NCBI GenBank assembly: GCA_005879095.1
Contig: VBLM01000117.1
Span: 1-12,549 of the forward strand
Length of the DNA stretch: 12,549 nucleotides
Direction of reading: 5' to 3'
DNA from: Deltaproteobacteria bacterium
GTDB taxonomy: Bacteria > Myxococcota > Myxococcia > Myxococcales > 40CM-4-68-19
Shown in pieces: positions 1-6,918 of the stretch. The notes beneath the pieces are model-generated. The model saw only the letters and a program-made list of their open reading frames with translations, had not been told where the DNA came from and searched no databases. Position 1 is the first letter of the stretch. Each line of letters begins with the position of its first letter. The position numbers were made by a program, and so were the translations under genes.

Positions 1-1
1 T

Positions 2-1189
2 GAAAAACACCGGCAGGCGTACGTTCGCATCTTCGATCGCTGCGGCCTGCGCACCATCCAGGTCGAGGCGCACTCGGGCGCGATGGGCGGCACCGGCTCG
101 ACCGAGTTCATGGTGCCGACCGACGCGGGCGAGGACCTGATCGCGTCGTGCGAGAAGTGCGGGTACGCGGCGAATACCGAGAAGGCGCAGTCGCGGGTCG
201 AGACCCCTCCGAAATACGCTACCGATTCGGTCATCGAAGATTTTGCGACGCCGGGCGTGGTGACGATCGAAGCGCTGACGGCAAAGCCGTTTTCGGTGCC
301 CGCCGGGCAGCAGCTGAAGACGCTGGTCTACGTCGCCGACGAGAAGCCGGTGATCGCCATCGTGCGAGGTGACGATCAGCTGAACGAGGCCAAGCTACAG
401 ACGGCGACCGGCGCACAGGTCCTCCGGCCGGCGCATCCGGAAGAGATTTTCAAATGGATGGGCGCGCACCCCGGTTCGCTCGGAGGCGTCGGCGTCGCCA
501 ACCTCGCGGTGTTTGTCGATCAGCGCCTCGTCGGCCAGTCGGGGATGGTGACCGGAGCGAATCGCGACGGATTTCATGTGCGCAACGTCAGCGTCGCGCG
601 CGATCTCGCGCAGGCATTGTCAGCCGACCTGCGTACAGTGAATGCTGGAGAAGGCTGTCCGCGCTGCGGAAATCCGTTGACGGTGGGCAAGGCGCTCGAG
701 GTCGGACACATCTTCAAGCTCGGGACGCGCTATTCGGAGAGCATGGGCGCGCGGGTGCTCGACGAGGGCGGCAAGGAGGTGCCGATCGTGATGGGCAGCT
801 ACGGCATCGGCATCGAGCGCATCCTGGCGGGCGCGGTCGAGCTCCACCACGACGCCGACGGAATCCGGTTTCCTTTGAGCATCGCGCCCTTCCACGTCGC
901 GCTGTTGCCGTTGCAGATGCAGGACGCGGCGGTGCGCGAGGCGGCCGAGAAATTGTACGGCGAGCTCGGCGCAGCCGGCGTCGAAGTGCTGCTCGACGAT
1001 CGCGACGAGCGGGCCGGTGTGAAGTTCAAGGATGCCGATCTGATCGGCATCCCGCTGCGGATCGCCGTCGGCAAAAAAGGTCTCGCCGAGGGCAAGATCG
1101 AGTGGAAACCGCGCGGCGCCGCTCAGGTCGAGCTGGTCCCGCTCGGCGAGGTGGTGGCCAAGGCGACCGCGACGGTGCGCGCGAAATGA
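2..1189 (+). CDS. proS: Prolyl-tRNA synthetase, C-terminal ~395 residues (5' end outside window)
   Basis: Class II aminoacyl-tRNA synthetase that charges tRNA-Pro in the cytoplasm. The frame is open from base 2, so the start and roughly the first 175 residues (motif 1 region) lie to the left. Visible in order: a motif-2-proximal stretch ending in [12 protein letters not shown] (about nt 74-112); a CEKC pair (nt 149-160); a YbaK-like editing insertion (about nt 215-637), which in bacterial-type ProRS clears mischarged Ala-tRNA-Pro; a CPRC pair (nt 656-667) followed by [14 protein letters not shown]; class II motif 3 [13 protein letters not shown] (from nt 794); then the anticodon-binding domain with [18 protein letters not shown]. 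The two CxxC pairs flanking the editing domain are common in this family and may bind a metal. The TGA stop overlaps the ATG of pyrF (ATGA). Identification is secure; only the N-terminus is missing. Confidence 0.97.
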   Translation, partial: EKHRQAYVRIFDRCGLRTIQVEAHSGAMGGTGSTEFMVPTDAGEDLIASCEKCGYAANTEKAQSRVETPPKYATDSVIEDFATPGVVTIEALTAKPFSVPAGQQLKTLVYVADEKPVIAIVRGDDQLNEAKLQTATGAQVLRPAHPEEIFKWMGAHPGSLGGVGVANLAVFVDQRLVGQSGMVTGANRDGFHVRNVSVARDLAQALSADLRTVNAGEGCPRCGNPLTVGKALEVGHIFKLGTRYSESMGARVLDEGGKEVPIVMGSYGIGIERILAGAVELHHDADGIRFPLSIAPFHVALLPLQMQDAAVREAAEKLYGELGAAGVEVLLDDRDERAGVKFKDADLIGIPLRIAVGKKGLAEGKIEWKPRGAAQVELVPLGEVVAKATATVRAK

Positions 1190-1833
1190 ACCGGATCTGC
1201 GCCGCGCTGGATCTTGCCGATCCGGTTTCGGCGGCGCAGCTCGCGTCGAAGCTCGCCGGACACGTCGGCTTGTTCAAGATCGGCCTCGAGCTGTTCGTCG
1301 CGCACGGGCCGGCGGCGGTCGATGCGATTCGCGGCTACGGGTTGCCGATTTTTCTCGATCTCAAATTGCACGACATTCCGCAGACGGTGGAAGGCGCGGC
1401 GCGCGGCGTCGCGCGGCTGCGAGTGCAGTACGTCACCGTACATGCGAGCGGCGGCGCCGAGATGATCCGCGCGGCCCGGCGCGCGCTGCCGGAGACGAAG
1501 CTGCTCGCGGTGACGGTGCTCACCTCGCTGGAGGCAGCGCCGGCGGAAGTGGAGCGGCTGGCGCGTCTCGCGGTGGACGCGGGCGCCGACGGAATCGTTT
1601 GTGCTCCAACGGATGTCGCCGCGCTGCGAAAAGCTCTCGGAGCGCGCCCGGTGATCGTGGTGCCCGGCATTCGTCCCGCCGGGTCCGCGGCCGGCGATCA
1701 GCGGCGCATCGGGACGCCGCGCGACGCGATCCGCGCCGGCGCTTCCATTCTCGTCGTCGGCCGGCCGCTGCGCGACGCGCCCGATCCGGCAGCCGCAGCC
1801 GATGCCATCTTGCGCGAGATCGACGCTACCTGA
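1186..1833 (+). CDS. pyrF: Orotidine 5'-phosphate decarboxylase
   Basis: Converts OMP to UMP, the last step of de novo pyrimidine synthesis; cytoplasmic TIM-barrel enzyme of 215 residues, slightly shorter than the usual 230-240. The catalytic signature [12 protein letters not shown] gives D58, K60 and D63, the charged network of the family together with K31 of LFKIG. The N-terminal ALD (D9), the PGIRP loop (160-164) followed by DQ (171-172) and the phosphate-binding VVGRPL (R193) are all present, so the enzyme should be active. The ATG at 1186 is fixed by the N-terminal motif [10 protein letters not shown]; its last bases form the proS stop (ATGA), so translation is probably coupled to proS. 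No separate Shine-Dalgarno sequence is seen. It is the short-form (E. coli-like PyrF) family rather than the eukaryotic UMPS type. Confidence 0.97.
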   Translation: MNRICAALDLADPVSAAQLASKLAGHVGLFKIGLELFVAHGPAAVDAIRGYGLPIFLDLKLHDIPQTVEGAARGVARLRVQYVTVHASGGAEMIRAARRALPETKLLAVTVLTSLEAAPAEVERLARLAVDAGADGIVCAPTDVAALRKALGARPVIVVPGIRPAGSAAGDQRRIGTPRDAIRAGASILVVGRPLRDAPDPAAAADAILREIDAT

Positions 1834-1855
1834 CCCCGGGGTGTAACCTTTCAGC

Positions 1856-3976
1856 ATGCACCGGGGGGTTGCTGCGGCCGCGTTCCTGCTCGTCGCCTGC
1901 GAGCGCGATCTCGCGGTTTCTTCACCGTCGGAGCGGCCGGTGATCGCTTCCTTCTCTCCGACCACCACCTTCGCCTTCGCCCTCGTCACCGTCACCGGCC
2001 ACGGCTTCGATCCGGCCGACGGGACCAGCCTCGAGGTCTTCGTGCCCGACGGCACTCCCGACGTTTTGGACGGCCCCATCACGGTGACGACACCGAACGG
2101 AACCAGCGCGCCCAGCGAGCAAAGATTCGCCTTCAAAGGTCTGGGCCATCTGCGCCATGGGACCGCGGTGGACACCGTCAAGTTCCTCCACCAGACGCCG
2201 GGAGTCGCGATGGTGGGCGGAAAGCCGTATATCGCGTCGCTCGCCGCTCGCGGCGTGATCGGTTCCGACGGCGTCTTCGTTCCACTTCCCGCGAAGCCGC
2301 TGGCGATGACCGGTACGCCCGATGGAAGTGCGGCGTTCGTCGGCTATGCCGGTGGACTCCTGCGCACGGGACCGTCTGGAACCACCTCGCGCGCCGTTGC
2401 CGGAATCGCCTTTCGCTTCGTCGCGGCGGCGCTCGACAACTCGCGGCTCTTCGCCGTCGGCGAGGATCCGCTGGGCGCGCAGCGCGCGTTCGCGTTCGAT
2501 CCGCTGACGTTGCAGCAGTTGGCGACACGAGATGGGGGCGTAGCGCTCGCCCTCGGCGCGGCGGCCATTCCGGGCGGCAAGCTGCTGGTGGTGGGCACAG
2601 ATCGCGTGGCGATCTTCGATCCCGCCTCCGCATCGACCGTCACCGTCGCCGCCCCCGCAGGCGCGACCTGCGCCGGGCCGGCAGTCGCGGTCGGCAGCGT
2701 CGCCGTGGTCGCCTTCGCCGACGGGACGTTGCGCTCGCTGTCGCTCGGCGCGACTCCCGCGTGGGACACGGCGATCTCGACCGGTTCGTCGACGCCGGTG
2801 GCGGCGCTCGTTTACTGGAACCAGGGCGGACCGACGGGGACGAACTTCGCCGCGTTCACCAAGCCCGCCGAAGGCATCGTGCGCCAATTCCTTCCGGGCT
2901 GCTGTGCGACGTCGACCAGCGCGCTGGCCGGCCGTCCGCGGGCCCTTGCCTGGGACGGAAATACGAACAGTCCGTCGCTCTACGTCGCGAACGACGAGAG
3001 CAACAACCTCGATTCCGTCGCGGCCTCGAGCGGCAGCGCTGTGGGCCGCGTGCTCCTGCCCATCGGGCTCGGCTCGGCCGCGGGATGCGGCCAAGGCTCG
3101 GCGACCGACGAGCAGAACTTCCGCTTCCTCGCCGTCGAGCGTCAGGCCCGGCAGTTGGCTTCGATCAACCGGGATTCGCTGGCCCTCAATCCGCCGGTGC
3201 CGCTCGCTGCGGGGAGCAGCGCGCCGCGCTCGGTGGTGCGCGCTCCTGACGGCAAGATGTGGATCGCGCACGACCGCGAGTTGGGTACCCTCGACGGCAA
3301 TGTGGAAACGCTCGCCGCCACCGGCCTCGCGCATCCGCCGGAGTGCCTGCTCTTTCCCGCGGACGGATCGCTGGTCGTGACTTCGGGAAGCGACGTCTCC
3401 GTGCTCCGCGGCGGTGCGCGCACCGGCGGAGTGACACTCTCGGGCCCTGTGGTGCAGGCCGGGATCCGCGACGACGGAAAGGCGGTCGTGATCTGGGGTG
3501 ACGCGGCGCGGCCCGGCGCCTGGCCGAAGACCGCGGTGTGGGATCTGGCGGCGCTCGAGCGCGCCGGCGCGCCCGCTGTCGCATCCGAAGGCAGCGCCGC
3601 CTACGAGGGTTTTCTCGGCGCGTTGCTGCTCGCGCAAGGACCCTTTCTCCTCTTTACCTGGGATGTCGGGGCGCAGGCTGCAGGCTCGTATGGCGTCCTT
3701 CTCGACGCCTCCCTCGCCCCGCAGAAGGCGCGCGATGCGTTGGTGCCCGAGGAGGGGCGGCTCATGTCCACGCCCGACGCGTCGCAGATCGTCTGGACGC
3801 GGAAGCGGGGCGGCGACCGCGTCCTGCGCTTCGTCGACGGCTACGACCTCAACGGCATCCGGGATTACGCGGCGCTGCGCGTGGACGGCGATCCGCTCGG
3901 GCCCGCCTTCGACGCCACGGGCGAATATCTCTACGTGCCGGTGCCGGAGCGCGACGAGATCGCCGTGTTTCAGTAG
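1856..3976 (+). CDS. Predicted lipoprotein with IPT/TIG-like and beta-propeller-like regions, function unknown
   Basis: A 706-residue protein I do not recognise by name. The N-terminus has a short signal peptide (MHR then a hydrophobic run) ending in a lipobox LVAC, so Cys15 is the probable lipidation site; Glu at +2 is not an inner-membrane retention residue in the E. coli rule. Residues about 28-93 (PVIASFSPTTTFAF..VTVTGHGFDP) resemble an IPT/TIG immunoglobulin-like module. The rest is made of repeated beta units of the form DG-x-hydrophobic strand-turn-strand (for example GKLLVVGTDRVAIFDP, GSLVVTSGSDVSVLRGG, and a last strand EIAVFQ at the C-terminus), as in YVTN or WD-type beta-propellers. 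Besides Cys15 there are Cys272, vicinal Cys349-Cys350, Cys411 and Cys497. An in-frame TAA at 1844 makes ATG 1856 the first possible start; no clear Shine-Dalgarno precedes it. It lies 22 bp after pyrF and may be in the same transcript. It converges on gspN with 3 bp between stops. Confidence 0.78.
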   Translation: MHRGVAAAAFLLVACERDLAVSSPSERPVIASFSPTTTFAFALVTVTGHGFDPADGTSLEVFVPDGTPDVLDGPITVTTPNGTSAPSEQRFAFKGLGHLRHGTAVDTVKFLHQTPGVAMVGGKPYIASLAARGVIGSDGVFVPLPAKPLAMTGTPDGSAAFVGYAGGLLRTGPSGTTSRAVAGIAFRFVAAALDNSRLFAVGEDPLGAQRAFAFDPLTLQQLATRDGGVALALGAAAIPGGKLLVVGTDRVAIFDPASASTVTVAAPAGATCAGPAVAVGSVAVVAFADGTLRSLSLGATPAWDTAISTGSSTPVAALVYWNQGGPTGTNFAAFTKPAEGIVRQFLPGCCATSTSALAGRPRALAWDGNTNSPSLYVANDESNNLDSVAASSGSAVGRVLLPIGLGSAAGCGQGSATDEQNFRFLAVERQARQLASINRDSLALNPPVPLAAGSSAPRSVVRAPDGKMWIAHDRELGTLDGNVETLAATGLAHPPECLLFPADGSLVVTSGSDVSVLRGGARTGGVTLSGPVVQAGIRDDGKAVVIWGDAARPGAWPKTAVWDLAALERAGAPAVASEGSAAYEGFLGALLLAQGPFLLFTWDVGAQAAGSYGVLLDASLAPQKARDALVPEEGRLMSTPDASQIVWTRKRGGDRVLRFVDGYDLNGIRDYAALRVDGDPLGPAFDATGEYLYVPVPERDEIAVFQ

Positions 3977-3979
3977 CCT
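3977..3979. other. Tail-to-tail junction of lipoprotein gene and T2SS operon, 3-bp spacer
   Basis: The plus-strand lipoprotein gene ends with TAG at 3974-3976 and minus-strand gspN ends with TAA (tta at 3980-3982). Only 3 bp separate them. No GC-rich stem followed by a T-tract is visible on either strand here; the nearby CGCCCTGGGCG is a short inverted repeat with almost no loop. Transcripts from both sides must therefore end inside or beyond the opposing gene, or by a factor-dependent mechanism. Confidence 0.75.
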
Positions 3980-4897
3980 TTACCGCCCTGGGCGAGGCGT
4001 CATGCGCGCGAGCGGGCCGGTGAAGGTGAAGACGTAGCTGCCGTCGCCCTGGCGCGCATTCTGGATCAGGCCCATCGCGCCCTTGATCATCGCGTTCTCG
4101 TTGAGCCACTTGTCCGAGGGCCGGAAGCGGACGTGCAGGTCGGCCTGCGAGAGCGAGAGCAGCGGCCGCAGGTTGATGCTGCCGTCGACGTCGGCGTCGA
4201 AGTCGCCGCCGCGCGCGCTCGTCTTCTCCACGCGGGCGAGGCCTTTCTCCACCGACACGCTGCCGTCGATATGGCCGAGCGCAGTCTTCGGCACCGGAAA
4301 GCCCTGCACGGTGCCGCCGTTCACGCCGAGGCCGTCGAGCGCCAGCGAGAGCGTTCCGCCGGTGGTCTCCACCGGAACCATCCCCGAGAGATCGGCTTTG
4401 AGCTGCAGCTTTCCGGTGGCTTCGACGCCGGCCATCTCTTTCAAGGGCAGTGTTCCCAGGTCGATGTCTTTGGCGTCGAGCCGCAGCGCGGAAAGGCCCG
4501 GCTGCTTGGGATCGTTGCTCAGCGCGACGTGGCCGCGGGCGCTGCCGCCGTAGCCGGCGGCGGCGAAGCCGAACGAGGTGCGGCGCAGGAGGAGCGCGAG
4601 CAGATCGGGGGAAACGTCCATGCGATCGAAATGCAGCTCGGGCAGCGCGTCGGCGCCGGGCGCCGGGGCGAGGCGGACCTTGACGTCGCGCGCGCGCACG
4701 CCGCCGAATCCCGCCGGTCCGAGGCTGCCGATGGTCACGTCCGCGCCGCTGCGCTGCGCCTCGATCTCGATCCGCCGCGCGAGCACGTCGTAGGGAAAGG
4801 TGAGCAACAGGAAGAGGCCGAACGCGATCACGCCCGCCGCCGGCAGCGCCAGCTTGCGCAGCACCGGATGACGCGCGAAGAACGCGAGGTCGGGCAT
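3980..4897 (-). CDS. gspN: Type II secretion system protein GspN (myxobacterial, AsmA-like type)
   Basis: Accessory component of the type II secretion machinery, 305 residues, last gene of the operon. A single N-terminal membrane segment (about 16-36, ending FPYDVLARRI) anchors a periplasmic beta-rich domain. The segment following it (GADVTIGSLGPAGFGGVRARDVKV) resembles the opening of AsmA-like proteins, and the body alternates short strands and turns to the C-terminal TFTGPLARMTPRPGR. GspN is dispensable in several T2SS and its exact role is unsettled. The assignment rests on fold-like features and on position directly after gspL and gspM; sequence identity to enteric GspN is expected to be low. 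The ATG at 4897 lies 3 bp after the gspM stop, with a weak AGGG upstream. An alternative label would be AsmA-like envelope protein. Confidence 0.82.
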   Translation of the reverse strand: MPDLAFFARHPVLRKLALPAAGVIAFGLFLLLTFPYDVLARRIEIEAQRSGADVTIGSLGPAGFGGVRARDVKVRLAPAPGADALPELHFDRMDVSPDLLALLLRRTSFGFAAAGYGGSARGHVALSNDPKQPGLSALRLDAKDIDLGTLPLKEMAGVEATGKLQLKADLSGMVPVETTGGTLSLALDGLGVNGGTVQGFPVPKTALGHIDGSVSVEKGLARVEKTSARGGDFDADVDGSINLRPLLSLSQADLHVRFRPSDKWLNENAMIKGAMGLIQNARQGDGSYVFTFTGPLARMTPRPGR

Positions 4898-4900
4898 CGG

Positions 4901-5461
4901 TCAGGACCCTTGCCAGGCGCTGACGCTGAGCGAGACGTCGAGCACGTCCTTGTTTTCGAAGGACTTGCGCAGCCGCAGCCGCCGCACGCGCACGACGCCG
5001 GGGCTGTGCTCGATGTCCTGCAGCAGCTTGACCAGCTTGTCGAGCGGGACCTTGCCGAGGTTGACCTCGACCGACATCTCCTTCGGCTTGCCGGCCTGTC
5101 CGCCGGCGACGACGCCGCGGTCGCTCATGCCGCCGACTTCGACGCCCGCGTTTTTCGACGCGGTATCGACGAAGCTCATCAGCGCCGGCGGGCTCTGGCG
5201 CAGCTTGGCTTCCATCAACTGGCGCTCCTGCTCCTGCTGGCCGTAGCCGGCGGCAAGGCGGGAGATCTTTTCGAAGTCGTCGTGCTTCTCGTCGAGCGAA
5301 GTTTCGGCCTTGCGGATCGACGAGGAGAACGTGGCCCAACCGATCAGGACCACGAAGATCAGCACGCCGCCCGCGGCCATCGCGAGGAGGCGCTTCTCCC
5401 GCGGGGAGGCGGCGGCGAGCCACGCCTGTGCATCGGCCAGGAGCGCGCGCAGCTTGTCCAT
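4901..5461 (-). CDS. gspM: Type II secretion system protein GspM
   Basis: Inner-membrane platform subunit of 186 residues that pairs with GspL. A short cytoplasmic N-terminus (MDKLRALLADAQAWLAAASPRE) leads into one membrane segment (about 26-45), then a charged, probably coiled-coil stretch (48-90), then a small periplasmic ferredoxin-like domain (about 92-183) with the typical late motif GVVRVRRLRLRK and closing strands DVLDVSLSVSAW. Length and layout match GspM. The frame stays open far upstream through gspL, but the true start is ATG 5461: it gives the standard GspM N-terminus and has GGGAGG nine bases upstream. The gap to the gspL stop is 2 bp and to gspN 3 bp. Confidence 0.9.
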   Translation of the reverse strand: MDKLRALLADAQAWLAAASPREKRLLAMAAGGVLIFVVLIGWATFSSSIRKAETSLDEKHDDFEKISRLAAGYGQQEQERQLMEAKLRQSPPALMSFVDTASKNAGVEVGGMSDRGVVAGGQAGKPKEMSVEVNLGKVPLDKLVKLLQDIEHSPGVVRVRRLRLRKSFENKDVLDVSLSVSAWQGS

Positions 5462-5463
5462 GG

Positions 5464-6918
5464 CTATGCGCCTCCCGGGGTTTCGCCCGAGCAGGCGTAG
5501 GCGAAGTCGAAGGAAAAGCTGACCTTGCCGGTGGCGGGGACTTTGTCGACGCGCGGCTGCTTGATCTCGCCGAAGCACTTGTCCTTCTTCAGCGCGGCGG
5601 TGATGTCGTCGACTTTGCCGTAGCTCTCGGCAGTGCCCTTCACGCGGATGGAAGTGGTGGTGACATCGACGTCGTCGAGCAGCGGCATCGAGCCTTCCGG
5701 CATGTGCGCGACCAGCTCGGCGAAGACGTCGGCGCCGGAGACGCGCGGGATTCCCGCGGCGCGCGAACGACCGCCGGAGAGCTGTCCCAACGCCTGTCGA
5801 TAATCGGTCGTGCAGGTGCCGAGAATTCGTTTGGTGGCGGCGCACACGGCTTCGTCGTACGCGGCCACCTGCCGGTGCAGCGACGAAAGCCGCGCCATGC
5901 CGAGGCCGAGACCGAGCACCAGCAGCACCGCGGCGGCAACGGCGAGCCGCGCCATCTGCCCGCGCACCTGGGAAAGATCTTTCGTAAATGCGAACTCACC
6001 CTTGCGGAAATTGATCCGGCCGCGCGGACTCTGTGCGCGCACCGCGAGGCCGAGCGCGAGCGCGGCGTCCGGTCCACCCGAGGGCAGCGATGCCGATTCG
6101 ACCGGAAGCTGCAATTCCGCGCCGAGCCGCTCAGCAGCTCCCGGCAATGTGCCGACAGAACCAGCCAGCAGCAGCTTCTGCGGCGCCGTTGTCGCCTTGC
6201 GCGATCGCAACGAGATCTTCAGGTCGCGCACGAGGAGCGCGAACAGCCGCGTGCGCGCCGCCTCGTCGATTTGCGCCGATCGCCAGGTCGCCGCGCTCGA
6301 GGTCGCCAGCGCGCGCGCCAGCACCGGGCGGCCCTGGTCGAGCAGCGCGAGGTCGGCACGCTCGGGCCCGGCGTCGAGGATCGCCGCCGTCACCGGTGGC
6401 GGCGGCGCGCCTGGCGGAACATCGGGACCCGAGAGGAGGTTGCGTTCGCCCAGGCCTGCGAGCGCGAGCGGCGCCAGCGTGACGATGCGCGGCTCGATGC
6501 CGGCCGCCTCGAAGGCGGCAAGTTGCTCGCGCAGCACCGACCTCTTGACGATGCCGACCAGCACGTCCGTCTTGCCGCCCGCCTGCGAAAGGATCGCGTA
6601 GTCCCACACCACTTCCGCGAGATCGAACGGGATCGCGCCTTCCACTTCGGCCGGCAGCACCTGCTCGATGCGCTTCGGATCGGTGAACGGCAGCGTGACC
6701 AGATGCGTGGCGACGAGCGCGCCCGGCAGCGCCACTGCCACCGTGTCGTCGGGCCCGAGCGGCGGCGTGAGGCCGAGCGCGTCGACGGCAGCTTTCAGAC
6801 CGTCAGCGGTGACGGCGACGCTGCGCACGTCCTGGATGGCGAAGCCGCGGAACCCGCTCTGCAGCGTCGCCACCCGCAGCGCGTCCTGCGCCCAGTCGAG
6901 GCCCACGGTCCGGTGCAT
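5464..6918 (-). CDS. gspL: Type II secretion system protein GspL (PilM-like actin fold)
   Basis: Bitopic platform protein of 484 residues that links the GspE ATPase to the periplasmic assembly. Residues 1-320 form a cytoplasmic actin/PilM-like region: TVGLDWAQDALRVATLQ at the N-terminus, the VALPGALVATHLVTLPF strand pair (62-78), PAEVEGAIPFDLAEVVWDY (89-107), AAILDAGPERADLALLDQG (178-196) and LLLAGSVG (249-256). One membrane helix follows (about 323-341), then a periplasmic domain with a ferredoxin-like fold (about 397-476). All four cysteines (359, 369, 448, 476) are periplasmic and none is in the cytoplasmic part, so disulfides are possible. ATG 6918 overlaps the gspK stop (TGATG) and has a purine-rich GGAAGGA just upstream. 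PilM/PilN fusion-like ancestry is general for GspL. Confidence 0.93.
   Translation of the reverse strand: MHRTVGLDWAQDALRVATLQSGFRGFAIQDVRSVAVTADGLKAAVDALGLTPPLGPDDTVAVALPGALVATHLVTLPFTDPKRIEQVLPAEVEGAIPFDLAEVVWDYAILSQAGGKTDVLVGIVKRSVLREQLAAFEAAGIEPRIVTLAPLALAGLGERNLLSGPDVPPGAPPPPVTAAILDAGPERADLALLDQGRPVLARALATSSAATWRSAQIDEAARTRLFALLVRDLKISLRSRKATTAPQKLLLAGSVGTLPGAAERLGAELQLPVESASLPSGGPDAALALGLAVRAQSPRGRINFRKGEFAFTKDLSQVRGQMARLAVAAAVLLVLGLGLGMARLSSLHRQVAAYDEAVCAATKRILGTCTTDYRQALGQLSGGRSRAAGIPRVSGADVFAELVAHMPEGSMPLLDDVDVTTTSIRVKGTAESYGKVDDITAALKKDKCFGEIKQPRVDKVPATGKVSFSFDFAYACSGETPGGA
5471..5476 (-). promoter_or_regulatory. Ribosome binding site of gspM (GGGAGG)
   Basis: GGGAGG lies nine bases upstream of ATG 5461, inside the end of gspL. 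It decides the start of gspM, whose frame otherwise stays open far upstream. Confidence 0.65.

Noticed and set aside
454..1185. Apparent N-terminal extension of the pyrF frame back to 454
   Set aside because: The extension lies within proS in another frame and is Arg-rich. The OMP decarboxylase fold starts at ATG 1186, which overlaps the proS stop.
1833..1842. Perfect 10-bp palindrome ACCCCGGGGT at the pyrF stop
   Set aside because: It has no loop and no T-tract, and in very GC-rich DNA such a palindrome is not rare. It is not supported as a terminator or operator.
1922..3637. Long minus-strand open frame (571 codons) opposite the lipoprotein gene
   Set aside because: Its translation is dominated by Arg, Ala, Gly and His without any domain or hydrophobic pattern, as expected of the complement of a GC-rich gene. 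The plus strand shows a signal peptide and regular beta repeats.
3849..5423. Minus-strand open frame of 524 codons over gspN and gspM
   Set aside because: It overlaps gspN and gspM in another frame and reads as Arg/Ala-rich sequence with no motif; GspN and GspM have membrane segments and family layout.
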